Position numbers and translations under genes: made by a program. A stretch of 64,000 bases of DNA, from NCBI RefSeq assembly GCF_018595715.1, contig NZ_JAHEOJ010000024.1, positions 62,001-126,000 of the forward strand, in the 5' to 3' direction. Each line of letters begins with the position of its first letter. The stretch's first letter is position 1. The stretch comes from Glaciecola sp. XM2. Its GTDB lineage: Bacteria; Pseudomonadota; Gammaproteobacteria; Enterobacterales; Alteromonadaceae. Under the pieces are notes generated by a model. The model saw only the letters and a list, made by a program, of their open reading frames with translations. It made no database searches and was not told where the DNA came from. Shown here one piece after another: positions 1 through 9,149 of this stretch.

Positions 1-2
1 CT

Positions 3-485
3 CATATAAATCGGCAGCGCTTTTTGTTTGAACAAGCCTGTGACTTGGCTAAAAAAGGCTGCTGGGTAGATGTGACCGCCTTTGAAACTGGCGAACAAGG
101 CTACGAGCCTGCAGATGCACTCTTGCGATATATGCAGCAAGACTTACCTCAAGATAAACTCACCATCAGTTCTGACGGCGGCGGATGCCTACCAGACTTT
201 CATGCCGATGGCAGTTTAAAACATATGAGCTTTGCGGATTCTCAGTCAATGACCGATATATTCTACGCGTTGCTCGATAATGGCGAGGCCATTGAACAGT
301 TTTTACCGTTTTTCACTTTAAACGTCGCACAGTTAATGAACTTCCATCAAAAAGGACGTATTCAAAACGGAGCAGACGCAGATATTATTATGCTTAATCA
401 GCACAATAGAATAGAACATGTTATGGCAATGGGCCGTTGGCATGTGAAACATCAACAGCAAATCATTAAAGGCACTTTTGAGTAA
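3..485 (+). CDS. iadA: Isoaspartyl dipeptidase, C-terminal part (5' end outside window)
   Basis: This is the C-terminal 160 or so residues of an amidohydrolase-family beta-aspartyl dipeptidase, which splits beta-Asp-X dipeptides. The frame stays open to the left edge (bases 3-23 read HINRQRF), so the start lies outside the window and the TTG at 24 is not a start. The SSDGGG motif near bases 169-186 holds the catalytic aspartate of the family, and GADADIIML near the end is the usual C-terminal strand region. The cyanophycinase gene begins 5 bp after the stop. Cyanophycinase releases beta-Asp-Arg, which this enzyme would cut to aspartate and arginine, so the pair forms a complete breakdown module. 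Identity is secure from motifs and context; substrate preference is inferred. Confidence 0.9.
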   Translation, partial: HINRQRFLFEQACDLAKKGCWVDVTAFETGEQGYEPADALLRYMQQDLPQDKLTISSDGGGCLPDFHADGSLKHMSFADSQSMTDIFYALLDNGEAIEQFLPFFTLNVAQLMNFHQKGRIQNGADADIIMLNQHNRIEHVMAMGRWHVKHQQQIIKGTFE

Positions 486-490
486 ATACT

Positions 491-1309
491 ATGCCATCTC
501 CTGATATTCAAGGCACACAACGCGGGTATGTTATCCCTATTGGCGGTGCAGAAGAAAAACTAGATAACCCAGAAATTCTCGCTAAGTTTGTTGAACTATG
601 TGGCGGCGAAGACGCTGTTATAACCGTAATACCCACCGCATCTCAGTTGGACGACACTGGCGCTCGCTATCAAAAAATATTTGAAGACATAGGCGTTAAA
701 AAAACCTATTCACTGCCTATTGTTGAGCGCAGCGACGCACAAAACCCAGAGTATGTGAAAACCCTCGAGAAGAGCACCGGCATTTTTATCACCGGCGGTA
801 ATCAACTTCGACTTTCAACCATTTTAGGCGGTACGCCAATTGCTAAAGCGGTTAGGCAACTCAATGCGAAAGGCGTGCACTATGCAGGTACCTCAGCAGG
901 CGCAGCGATTGTGTCGCAGCATATGATTACCGGCGGTAATACCGGCATTGTGCCCACCGAGGATGGGGTAAACCTTGCGCCGGGCATGGGTTTAATTAAT
1001 ACGATTGTTGTCGACCAACATTTTAATCAACGCAACCGCCTAGCACGTTTGCTTTCTGCGGTTAGCTATAACCCATTTTTAATTGGCATTGGTCTAGATG
1101 AGGACACAGCAGCCTTTATCGACCATAACAATGTGTTCACTACTGTAGGAAGCGGTGCAATAACCGTTGTTGACCCAAGCGATATTGAACACTCTTCAAT
1201 GGCAGAAGCGCGCTCTGGCGATGCCCTCACGCTACTTAACCTAAAGGTCCATATTTTAGCCGCCGGTGGGCGCTTTGATATTGGCGAGCGAAAAGCCTAT
1301 ACAAGCTAG
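491..1309 (+). CDS. cphB: Cyanophycinase
   Basis: A serine exopeptidase (family S51) of 272 residues, the usual size for intracellular cyanophycinase, which cuts the cyanophycin polymer into beta-Asp-Arg dipeptides. The nucleophile motif GTSAGA lies at residues 133-138 (Ser135), and the GGNQ segment near residue 95 is typical of the family. No signal peptide is visible, so it should act in the cytoplasm on the bacterium's own granules, not on environmental polymer. It starts 5 bp after iadA and is probably co-transcribed with it. An intrinsic terminator follows at 1362-1386, before cphA. Confidence 0.93.
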   Translation: MPSPDIQGTQRGYVIPIGGAEEKLDNPEILAKFVELCGGEDAVITVIPTASQLDDTGARYQKIFEDIGVKKTYSLPIVERSDAQNPEYVKTLEKSTGIFITGGNQLRLSTILGGTPIAKAVRQLNAKGVHYAGTSAGAAIVSQHMITGGNTGIVPTEDGVNLAPGMGLINTIVVDQHFNQRNRLARLLSAVSYNPFLIGIGLDEDTAAFIDHNNVFTTVGSGAITVVDPSDIEHSSMAEARSGDALTLLNLKVHILAAGGRFDIGERKAYTS

Positions 1310-1361
1310 GTAAACAAATTGCAAAATGAGCGAAACCGATGATTAGCTCTAAAGTAAATAC

Positions 1362-1386
1362 AAAGGTAGCGTTCGCTGCCTTTTTT
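1362..1386 (+). terminator. Intrinsic terminator between cphB and cphA
   Basis: The stem GGTAGC/GCTGCC (1365-1370 and 1375-1380, one G-T pair) with loop GTTC is flanked by AAA on the left and a run of six T at 1381-1386. It lies 53 bp downstream of the cphB stop and 72 bp upstream of the cphA start, so cphA probably has its own promoter in 1387-1457. Confidence 0.75.
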
Positions 1387-1457
1387 ATGTAGCTTTATCT
1401 ATCCACGAGTGTGTTTAACGACATTACGTAATAAAGGCTGTTTGAAGGGTAACCACA

Positions 1458-4280
1458 ATGAAGATTCTCAGTAAAAATGTGTATGTTGGTCCAAACGTAT
1501 ATGCAAACTTTCCCGTCATTTGCTATCAAATTGATATTGGTGAGCTAGAAAATTGGCCGTCAGTTAAGCTTGGGCACGATTTTATTGAAGGATTAGTGAA
1601 CGCCCTTCCCTCTCTGCAACAACACGGTTGCTCTTATGGCGAAGAGGGCGGCTTTTTAAGACGCTTAAGAGAAGATGAGGGCACTTGGATTGGCCACATC
1701 TGGGAGCACGTTGCGCTTGAGTTACAAAACTTAGCGGGCTCACCCGTCACCTTCGGCCGCACCCGCAGTTTACAAGACAAAGGCTGTTATTACGTCGTTT
1801 ACCAATATCATCAACGTGATGTTGGACTAGAAGCAGGTTCGTTAGGTTTAAAACTGCTCACACATTTGATGCCTGAAAACGTTCAACAAGCTATTAATGC
1901 AGATATCGACCCCGAATTTAACTTTGCGCACGAGCTTACCGACTTTATTAAAATGGCGCAGCGTAAGGAGTTTGGCCCAAGCACAGCATCGTTGGTGGCG
2001 GCAGCAGAAGATCGTGAAATTCCTTGGCTTCGTCTAAACAATTATAGCTTAGTGCAGTTTGGTCATGGCAAGTACCAACAGCGCATACAAGCCACCATCA
2101 CCAGCGAAACCAAGCATATTGCCGTAGAAATTTCTTGCGACAAAGAAGACACGCATAATCTACTAAACGACTTAGGCCTGCCCGTTCCACAACAAATGAT
2201 GGTGTACAGTGACCGTCAAGCGGTTCGCGCGGCTAAGCGTATAGGCTATCCGGTGGTACTTAAGCCGCTAAATGCAAACCATGGTCGCGGTGTGAGCATT
2301 AACTTAACCACCGATGAAGAGGTGCTTACCGCGTTTGCAGAAGCACAAAAGCACGGCACTAGTCGCGCGGTCCTCGTTGAAAGCTTTTTAACCGGCTACG
2401 ATCACCGAATGTTAGTGGTCAACAACGAACTTGTTGCCGTCGCAAAACGTGTCCCAGGGCATGTTGTAGGTGATGGCATGCACAGCATCGAGCAATTAAT
2501 CGAAATAGTTAACCAAGACCCGCGCAGAGGCGTAGGACATGAAAAAGTCCTCACGCGTTTAGAGCTAGATAATCAAGCAAACCGCCTGATGCAAGAAGCA
2601 GGCATTACCAAAGAGCACATTTTAGAAAAGGATGAGGTGTTTTATTTACGCTCTACCGCTAACTTATCAACCGGCGGCACTGCAATAGATGTCACCGATA
2701 TTGTCCACCCCGACAACCGTGATATGGCCGTGCGAGCGATTCGCGCCATTGGCCTTGATATTGGCGGAGTAGATTTCCTGACTGACGATATCAGCAAATC
2801 ATACAAAGAAATTGGTGGCGGCATATGCGAGTGTAACGCTGCACCGGGCTTTAGGATGCACGTTGCACCGAGTGAAGGGCAACCTAGAGATGTTGCTGGG
2901 AAAGTCATGGACATGCTTTTTCCTACTGGCAGCAATGCACGTATTCCGGTGGCTGGGATTACCGGCACAAACGGCAAAACAACCACCTCTAGAATGCTTG
3001 CCAGCATTATGAAAAGCGCCGGATTTACCACCGGCATGACCTCTACCGACGGCGTATATATTGATGGTCATCTAACAGTTAAAGGGGATATGACCGGCCC
3101 TACTTCCGCGCAAATTGTACTGCGCGATCCAAGTGTAGATTTTGCGATCATGGAAACTGCTCGCGGCGGTATCGTTAAACGCGGTTTAGGCTACACATCT
3201 TGTAACGTAGGGGCGTGTTTAAACATCTCAGCAGACCATCTTGGGCAACGCGGTATTGATACACTCGAACAGCTCGCGCAAATCAAACGCGTCGTGGTGG
3301 AAGTTGCGCAAGACTGCGTCGTCCTCAACGCCGACGACGTACACTGCCTGCAAATGGCTGAATTTTGTAATGCTAAACAGATTTGCTATGTCACCATGGA
3401 CCCAGGCCATGGCTTAGTGCGTGAACATATCCGCAAAGGTGGTATGGCCGTGGTACTCGAAAAAGGTATTAATGGCGACATGATCACCATTTATGACAAG
3501 GGTGCTCACATTCCACTACTCTGGACGCATTTAATACCCGCAACTATTGAAGGAAAGGCAGCCCATAACGTACAAAATGCCATGTTTGCCACGGCGATGG
3601 CGTATAGCTTTGACACTTCATTAGAAGATATCAGACAAGGGCTGCGGATATTCAATACGTCTTTCTATCAGGCGCCCGGGCGTCTTAATATTTTTGATGA
3701 ACATCCGTTTAAAGTGATTCTCGATTATGCGCACAACCCCGCTGCGATCAAAACAATCACCAATCTTGCTGCTAGATTAGATGTGAAAGGTAAGCGTCGA
3801 ATTGTAATGGCGATGCCCGGCGATAGACGCAATGAGGATATTCAAGAAGCGGCAACCATCATTGCGAAAACCTTCGACAGTTTTGTGTGTAAAGCAGATG
3901 ATGATAGGCGCGGGCGAGGACACGATGAAGTGCCTATGCTCATAAAAGATACGCTCATTTCCAATGGTGTTAGCAGCGACTGTATTGAGGTCATTCCTAG
4001 CGAAAAAGATGCAGTCGAAGCCGGATTGGCAAGCTGTGCACCTGGCGACTTGCTCATCATTTTAGGCGACAATATTACACGATGCTGGAAGCAGATCGTG
4101 CATTTCAATGGTAATGAAAATAACGTAAGCGAAACCAACGACGCGACGCCGTCACATGACTTCCCTGAAAAACTATATGAACCCATTGAGCATAAGTTTG
4201 AATTAGGCGAAGGGCAACGTATTGTGCATGACGAGCGCGGTGTGCATATTGTTGTCGACAGAGACGAAGAGTCAGATTAA
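1458..4280 (+). CDS. cphA: Cyanophycin synthetase
   Basis: Makes the storage polymer multi-L-arginyl-poly-L-aspartate from Asp, Arg and ATP. Three parts are visible. The N domain (about residues 1-160) keeps an HxxEH motif at 80-84 (HIWEH), the metal-site pattern linked in other CphA proteins to a primer-generating hydrolase. The ATP-grasp domain (about 215-480) adds Asp to the backbone. The Mur-ligase-like domain has its P-loop GTNGKTT at 503-509, then METARGG, DYAHNP and PGDRRNED, and adds Arg to the side chain. At 940 residues it is somewhat longer than the roughly 870-900 typical of the family; the last 50-60 residues are an acidic tail after the Mur domain. A Mur-ligase paralogue follows 20 bp later, probably in the same transcript. 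Confidence 0.95.
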   Translation: MKILSKNVYVGPNVYANFPVICYQIDIGELENWPSVKLGHDFIEGLVNALPSLQQHGCSYGEEGGFLRRLREDEGTWIGHIWEHVALELQNLAGSPVTFGRTRSLQDKGCYYVVYQYHQRDVGLEAGSLGLKLLTHLMPENVQQAINADIDPEFNFAHELTDFIKMAQRKEFGPSTASLVAAAEDREIPWLRLNNYSLVQFGHGKYQQRIQATITSETKHIAVEISCDKEDTHNLLNDLGLPVPQQMMVYSDRQAVRAAKRIGYPVVLKPLNANHGRGVSINLTTDEEVLTAFAEAQKHGTSRAVLVESFLTGYDHRMLVVNNELVAVAKRVPGHVVGDGMHSIEQLIEIVNQDPRRGVGHEKVLTRLELDNQANRLMQEAGITKEHILEKDEVFYLRSTANLSTGGTAIDVTDIVHPDNRDMAVRAIRAIGLDIGGVDFLTDDISKSYKEIGGGICECNAAPGFRMHVAPSEGQPRDVAGKVMDMLFPTGSNARIPVAGITGTNGKTTTSRMLASIMKSAGFTTGMTSTDGVYIDGHLTVKGDMTGPTSAQIVLRDPSVDFAIMETARGGIVKRGLGYTSCNVGACLNISADHLGQRGIDTLEQLAQIKRVVVEVAQDCVVLNADDVHCLQMAEFCNAKQICYVTMDPGHGLVREHIRKGGMAVVLEKGINGDMITIYDKGAHIPLLWTHLIPATIEGKAAHNVQNAMFATAMAYSFDTSLEDIRQGLRIFNTSFYQAPGRLNIFDEHPFKVILDYAHNPAAIKTITNLAARLDVKGKRRIVMAMPGDRRNEDIQEAATIIAKTFDSFVCKADDDRRGRGHDEVPMLIKDTLISNGVSSDCIEVIPSEKDAVEAGLASCAPGDLLIILGDNITRCWKQIVHFNGNENNVSETNDATPSHDFPEKLYEPIEHKFELGEGQRIVHDERGVHIVVDRDEESD

Positions 4281-4300
4281 GCAATTAAAGGGCGAACAAT

Positions 4301-6001
4301 ATGTCGTTTCAATTAGATGAGGTAAGGCGCTTAACCGGGCCAAATTTGTTATCTGATGAACCCGGCGCAATTGCCGATGTGCTTTTTTCTGATGCGCTCG
4401 CTCAAGACGTGCTGATGTGTTGGCAAAAGCATTTGGTTGAAACCTGTGATGCCGTTCAATGGCCTGCGCCAGTGCAATATTACCATCGCTTTTATGATGG
4501 TGGGCTAAGCCTGTCTATCTCTGCGCCCATGGATTTATTGTATAGCGCTTGCGACGTGCTCGAGTTGGCTTGGGATTTGTGTGTTAACGAGCTTTTACCG
4601 CCTCAAGACGCAAGCTTCAATCGCTCACAACGACTGACCGAACTTAAACAAAGCATCTTTGAAGAAAGACACCCTGCCTTGCTCAATTTACTCGCACAAG
4701 CAGATGCTCAAGGCGTGATATGCCTTGCAGATGATGATGACGTCAGTTTAGGCACAGGGCCGAGTGCACAGACTTGGACAATCGATAATTTGCCAGATAC
4801 TGACACCATCGAATGGTCTCGTTACAAAGAAATACCCTTGGCACTTATCACCGGCACCAACGGCAAATCTACTAGCGTTCGACTTGCCGCTGAGATAGCA
4901 AAGGCTGCATCTATTAACGCTGGCGTCACATCAACCGACTTTATAAAGGTTGGCGACACCATCATTGATGAAGGTGACTACTCAGGCCCCGGTGGCGCTC
5001 GCATGCTATTGCGAGATAATCGCACTGAAATGGCGTTTTTGGAAGTGGCTCGTGGTGGGCTTCTTAGACGAGGACTACCGCTCTCACATGCAAAAGCTGC
5101 GCTTGTTACCAACGTGGCAAGCGACCATTTAGGTCAATATGGTATTAATACCGTAGACGAAATTGCTCAAGTAAAAACCATGGTAGCGAAAGCGATAGAC
5201 CCATCAAGTGCCAACGCCAACAGCATATTGGTATTAAACGCTGATGATCCTCGCTTGTGTGATATTTCAAAGCATCTTAATGTGCCTATTTGCTGGTTTA
5301 GTCCAAACAAGCATAACCCGATGATAGAAGCTGCCATCGCCAATCAGCAGCCATGTGTGTATACCGATAGAGGCGCGTTTGTATACCATCATCAGCAAGC
5401 TCATGAAATTACGCAGATTCAACACGCTCCTATGACCTTCAACGGCACAGCTGCACATAATGTACAAAATGCCCTCGGCGTCATTGGCTTGTGTAAAGCA
5501 TTGCAAATAGATGAACAATATATAAAAGCAGGCTTACGTTCATTTGCCAGCAGTGCCAAAGATAATCCAGGGCGCGGCAATATTTATGAGCTAGATGGCG
5601 TTAAGGTCATAGTAGACTTTGCTCACAACAGTCATAGCATGCAAGCGGTAATGGATATGGCCGCTAAAATGCCCGCTAAAAACATTCATGTGATGTTTAG
5701 TCATGCTGGCGATCGTAGCAATCAAGATATCATTGGAGTGGCAAATGCTGTGCACAATATGGCGCCAGCATCATACGTGCTCGCTGAGTTAGAGCCCTAC
5801 CTTCGAGGCCGAGAGTTGGGTGAAATTTCGGCCATTGTGCACAAACACCTGCTGTCGAAAGGGGTTAATGAAAGCAATATTTTACTCGCCACCGACCCTC
5901 TAGATGGCGCTAAGCAATGCCTTGCTAGAGCTGAATCGGGCGATTTAGTATTGTTATTTGTATTAAGCGACAGAGAGCGTGTGCAAGCCTTGTTGTCTTA
6001 A
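4301..6001 (+). CDS. Cyanophycin-synthetase-like Mur ligase lacking the ATP-grasp domain
   Basis: A 566-residue paralogue of the C-terminal half of CphA. The P-loop GTNGKST is at 185-191, followed by LEVARGGLLRRG, NVASDHLG, DFAHNSHS and HAGDRSNQD, so the ligase active-site motifs look intact. The first 175 or so residues resemble the CphA N domain only weakly: the stretch matching the HxxEH region reads LLYSACDVLELAW, with no metal-site histidines. No ATP-grasp domain is present. It starts 20 bp after cphA with a short AAAGGG ribosome site, so it should be translated with cphA. By analogy with CphA, where the Mur domain attaches Arg to the Asp side chain, it may add or edit side chains. That role is inferred; a regulatory or partner-subunit role is equally possible. 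Confidence 0.8.
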   Translation: MSFQLDEVRRLTGPNLLSDEPGAIADVLFSDALAQDVLMCWQKHLVETCDAVQWPAPVQYYHRFYDGGLSLSISAPMDLLYSACDVLELAWDLCVNELLPPQDASFNRSQRLTELKQSIFEERHPALLNLLAQADAQGVICLADDDDVSLGTGPSAQTWTIDNLPDTDTIEWSRYKEIPLALITGTNGKSTSVRLAAEIAKAASINAGVTSTDFIKVGDTIIDEGDYSGPGGARMLLRDNRTEMAFLEVARGGLLRRGLPLSHAKAALVTNVASDHLGQYGINTVDEIAQVKTMVAKAIDPSSANANSILVLNADDPRLCDISKHLNVPICWFSPNKHNPMIEAAIANQQPCVYTDRGAFVYHHQQAHEITQIQHAPMTFNGTAAHNVQNALGVIGLCKALQIDEQYIKAGLRSFASSAKDNPGRGNIYELDGVKVIVDFAHNSHSMQAVMDMAAKMPAKNIHVMFSHAGDRSNQDIIGVANAVHNMAPASYVLAELEPYLRGRELGEISAIVHKHLLSKGVNESNILLATDPLDGAKQCLARAESGDLVLLFVLSDRERVQALLS

Positions 6002-6010
6002 CAACAAGGC
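5987..6010 (+). repeat. Inverted repeat spanning the stop codon of the second cph ligase
   Basis: Perfect 9-bp inverted repeat GCCTTGTTG (5987-5995) and CAACAAGGC (6002-6010) with a 6-base loop that contains the TAA stop. No T run follows, so it is a weak terminator or mRNA 3' end at best. It marks the likely end of the cph transcription unit. Confidence 0.5.
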
Positions 6011-6059
6011 ACTTCACTCATGCTATACAGGGCTACTCGATGAGCGTGAGCTCGCTTTA

Positions 6060-6716
6060 TTACATACCTTGGTTAGAATCAAACATCGTTTTCATTTTGT
6101 TGGCAAAAGCGACAAACGACTCTTTCATCGTAGTTTTAATCTTAATGCTTAATTCCGAGAGCAGCACTACACCTTCAATGGTAATCGTAGGCGCTTGATT
6201 GCTTGCAATAGAGGGGGCTCTGTTTTTAACACTGCCTAAAATGCAAAAGGCCTTTGAAACAATATTGATATTCTCTGGCACATACACTTTGTCACCGCCT
6301 AGTATGCTTACTATTTTAATGGTTACATGAGGACTGCTAAAACGGGCGTTGGTGAAATCTAGAACCGAGCTTCCTAAGAAAGTATATATTTTGAGCTCTC
6401 GCGGCACGGTCCAAACACCGCTTCGGTCAGACTCACCTAATACATTAATGAGGGTTTCGGTAGCTTGCGCACCTTCGGTCGCGTAATTGACCGCAAAAGC
6501 CTCTTCTTTGTGCTTCTTAACGGTATCGTCGGGTGAGGGTTGTAAATCTTCAACTTGCGCCATCATTTCTTGATGAGAGGTACTGGTGATCACAACGTCT
6601 AGGCGACGTTCAAACGCTTCGCTAGAAATAACGCTATGGCTGTAGTTGTAAACTAGGATATCAATGACTTCTTCTTTGACTTGTTCAATTGGTCGGTCTT
6701 CTAGCTTTACATTCAT
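6060..6716 (-). CDS. DUF1707 / LiaF-C-like domain protein
   Basis: A 218-residue protein without signal peptide or clear membrane segment. Residues 8-55 (EVIDILVYNYSHSVIS...FERRL) match the short DUF1707/SHOCT-like helical module. About 100-170 (REL KIYTFLGSSVLDF...SILGGDKVYVPENI) match the beta-rich C-terminal domain of LiaF and related cell-envelope stress proteins. In Firmicutes LiaF restrains the LiaRS sensor system, but no LiaRS partner is seen here, so only the fold is claimed. The start has a good ribosome site (AGGAGC). It is convergent with the cyanophycin cluster, 58 bp from its end. Confidence 0.65.
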   Translation of the reverse strand: MNVKLEDRPIEQVKEEVIDILVYNYSHSVISSEAFERRLDVVITSTSHQEMMAQVEDLQPSPDDTVKKHKEEAFAVNYATEGAQATETLINVLGESDRSGVWTVPRELKIYTFLGSSVLDFTNARFSSPHVTIKIVSILGGDKVYVPENINIVSKAFCILGSVKNRAPSIASNQAPTITIEGVVLLSELSIKIKTTMKESFVAFANKMKTMFDSNQGM

Positions 6717-7061
6717 CGGTAGCTCCTCATCAATAACGTAATTTATTTATAATATTTGATTCGTTTTTAACATGACTTTGGTTGCTAAAAACAAACCCTA
6801 TGCGCCTCTTGTATGTCCTCATACTTAAGGGCTAAACAATCTTGTAGTTTAACTAGTAAACCTGGTAAGCACACCTAATGCCAAAATTTATGTTCAATAT
6901 AAACAGTTACTTACCATATGCAGCTATTTTCAAAATTTAATATATCACTAAAAATTAGTCATTTTCGTTAACTATAACGCTTAAGCTTAATCGCTAAATG
7001 CCCCACATGATGCTTCTATCAATCTAGAAACATCATACGGGCATTTAACTTTGTAACTCAA
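6717..7061. other. Intergenic region, 345 bp
   Basis: AT-rich, no credible gene. The right end has an imperfect hairpin (7009-7018 with 7025-7034, one mismatch, loop TCAATC) 28 bp past the stop of the leftward S33 hydrolase. It may help end that transcript but lacks a T run. The left part (6720-6780) should hold the promoter of the LiaF-like gene; an AT-rich TTATAA-type stretch is seen near 6747-6754, with no strong -35. Confidence 0.5.
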
Positions 7062-9149
7062 TCACCAAGGCGTGATATTCCACATCACCATTGTGATGGT
7101 GAATATGATGGTGGTTAGGGCCATAATGATAAAGCCAATCACCGAACGGCGTCTGATCTTGGTTTCTCGATGGTGTTTAAGGGTGAGCCAAATCGCGAAC
7201 ACGCTCATCATACCTGCTAACATGACCAGTAATGCACCTAGACCAGCAGGCGGTGCAAAGCCAGCCAAAATACTGATCGGCTCCATTTCAACAGCCGCTG
7301 AGATACCCCCACCTATTAGGCCGACTCCAAGCAATAATAAAAAAGCAGAGACGGCGCTTGCCACTCTCGGCGAAGCAGGTCCTACACTCGTGTCAACAAG
7401 TGTGCTTGAGCTGAAACGGCGGGTTAATGCACCCCAGCAAATCATGATCAAACCAATCAACGAAACGAATACTGGGGTTGCTGCCGATAAAGCAGGAAGT
7501 GCAAGTTTTTTAGGATCCTCCGCCGCCATCGCAGCAAACTTCAAAGGCATGTGCGTTTGCAAAAAATCTAAAAACTCCGGAGGCGTGGCGCCCTCTTCTA
7601 AACATGAAGTATCTAAGTCATCCAAGTTTTGTGTTGGATCATCAAAGAAATCCGTCATGACTTGTGTCGCGCACTCTGGCATTGAACGCGTTGGCCCATG
7701 GCCCGCGTATGGAACAATAATGAGTTTTCCTGCTCTGAACCCGGGTGCAATACGCTTTGCCAAGGGCGGCGGCGTAATCGGATCCCAATCGCCGTTTACA
7801 ATCAGTGTGGGGATGTCGGTCTCAATCAGTTGATAATCATCTCGAGCAAGAGGTGCAAGTCCTGCTGCTACGCAGGTGTCGGCCATCAACTGTGAGCTCG
7901 CTACTGAAAATGCACCCTGTGAAAAACCAAAGTCTTCTTGTAAATCTTCTGCAGCCACGCTTGCTTCTGCGGCCATATAACCGTCGTTACAGCGAATAGC
8001 GCTACCCATGCCTTCAGAAATCCCTGAAAAGACATCAGCGCCACTCACCAAACCTTGAAATACCTGTTCGTCGCGCCCTTCAACCATATCCACAAGACTT
8101 CGCATGACTGCAGGAAGGGCCGGGTAACCGTCTTGCTCATACATCATTGCAAACGGCGCAAAGGCAACAAGCATGGGGGATACCAGCACTTCTCCAGAAG
8201 GAAAGATTTCTTTGTCCAGGGCATCCACCACTAAAGGCTCTTCGAGCAATGCGTCTCCAGCGGCATAAAAGGCCTCTTCTAAGCCATCACAAATCGACGC
8301 ACCTTGGCGTTCACACTCATCAAAAATAAGCCGATGATTTCTGGCTATCCATCGATGCAGGCGCATTAAATCAACAAGATCATTAGGTACGATGGCATCC
8401 AGCACAAGCGCACGAATTCCCTCTGGGTCAACATTGACTAGCATTTGTCCGAGATGACTGCCGTAGCTAATACCCCAAACATTCCAGTTTTCAAAACCAA
8501 GTGCTAGGCGAAGCGCACGTACATCTTTTGCATTCTCTACCGTGTTGTATCCTCTTAAATCGACACCTCTTGCACTTGCAGTCTCAAAACAAGCCTGCAT
8601 ACGTTGTGCGCTTTCTTGTTGTTGCTCTTCAAACGTTCCCACCACTACGTTTTCTCGCGCGGTCGAGCTGTAATAGCGACAAAGCTCTTCTGAATCACCG
8701 ATTCCGCGCTGATTTAAGATGTACACGTCGCGCGTTTTCGTTAAGTCGTGCTCTAAAAAACGCCCAACGTAAAACTCCATCCCCGCTCCAGGTCCCCCTG
8801 TTAGATAGACTACTGGGTCTTCTCTTACGACAAGCGGCTCTTCTTCATCCGCAGCGTCTTCATCTTCAATGCGAGCTTGGGCAACGATATGCGTAAAGGC
8901 CACGCGAATAAGGCGACTGTCTTGAGCTTCTCGGTTTTCTGGCACCGTGATAAAACCGCAGCGCACACGCTCAGGCTCGTAATCAATATCATTTTTAAAT
9001 GGACAAACAAGGCTTGTAACATCACTTACGTATTGTTGGGCAACGTATTGTGCGTCCGCTTCGTTTTCTTCGCTTTGTTGCGCTAATGCAGCATGAGAAA
9101 AGCACAGTGCAATTAGCGTGACAAACCATACATGAATAACTTTAAACAT
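7062..9149 (-). CDS. Secreted S33-type alpha/beta hydrolase with C-terminal membrane segments
   Basis: A 695-residue hydrolase of the prolyl/tripeptidyl aminopeptidase (S33, TAP-like) group, expected to trim N-terminal residues from peptides. A signal peptide is clear (residues 1-23, ending SHAALA). The oxyanion motif GGPGAG is at 118-123, the nucleophile GISYG at 226-230 (Ser228), the acid lies in NGDWDPITPP and the base histidine in AGHGPTRS. After about residue 545 come four hydrophobic segments, which family members normally lack, so the catalytic domain is probably tethered to the inner membrane facing the periplasm. The start is supported by AGAGGT upstream. Exact substrate unknown. Confidence 0.8.
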   Translation of the reverse strand: MFKVIHVWFVTLIALCFSHAALAQQSEENEADAQYVAQQYVSDVTSLVCPFKNDIDYEPERVRCGFITVPENREAQDSRLIRVAFTHIVAQARIEDEDAADEEEPLVVREDPVVYLTGGPGAGMEFYVGRFLEHDLTKTRDVYILNQRGIGDSEELCRYYSSTARENVVVGTFEEQQQESAQRMQACFETASARGVDLRGYNTVENAKDVRALRLALGFENWNVWGISYGSHLGQMLVNVDPEGIRALVLDAIVPNDLVDLMRLHRWIARNHRLIFDECERQGASICDGLEEAFYAAGDALLEEPLVVDALDKEIFPSGEVLVSPMLVAFAPFAMMYEQDGYPALPAVMRSLVDMVEGRDEQVFQGLVSGADVFSGISEGMGSAIRCNDGYMAAEASVAAEDLQEDFGFSQGAFSVASSQLMADTCVAAGLAPLARDDYQLIETDIPTLIVNGDWDPITPPPLAKRIAPGFRAGKLIIVPYAGHGPTRSMPECATQVMTDFFDDPTQNLDDLDTSCLEEGATPPEFLDFLQTHMPLKFAAMAAEDPKKLALPALSAATPVFVSLIGLIMICWGALTRRFSSSTLVDTSVGPASPRVASAVSAFLLLLGVGLIGGGISAAVEMEPISILAGFAPPAGLGALLVMLAGMMSVFAIWLTLKHHRETKIRRRSVIGFIIMALTTIIFTITMVMWNITPW

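Noticed and set aside
2642-3037. Open frame on the minus strand inside cphA
   Set aside because: It lies wholly inside a secure gene, has no ribosome site and no recognisable domain; it reflects codon bias of the real frame.
7072-7833. Long plus-strand open frame of 253 codons opposite the S33 hydrolase
   Set aside because: Antisense to a gene with signal peptide and intact catalytic motifs; composition is odd and no family was recognised.
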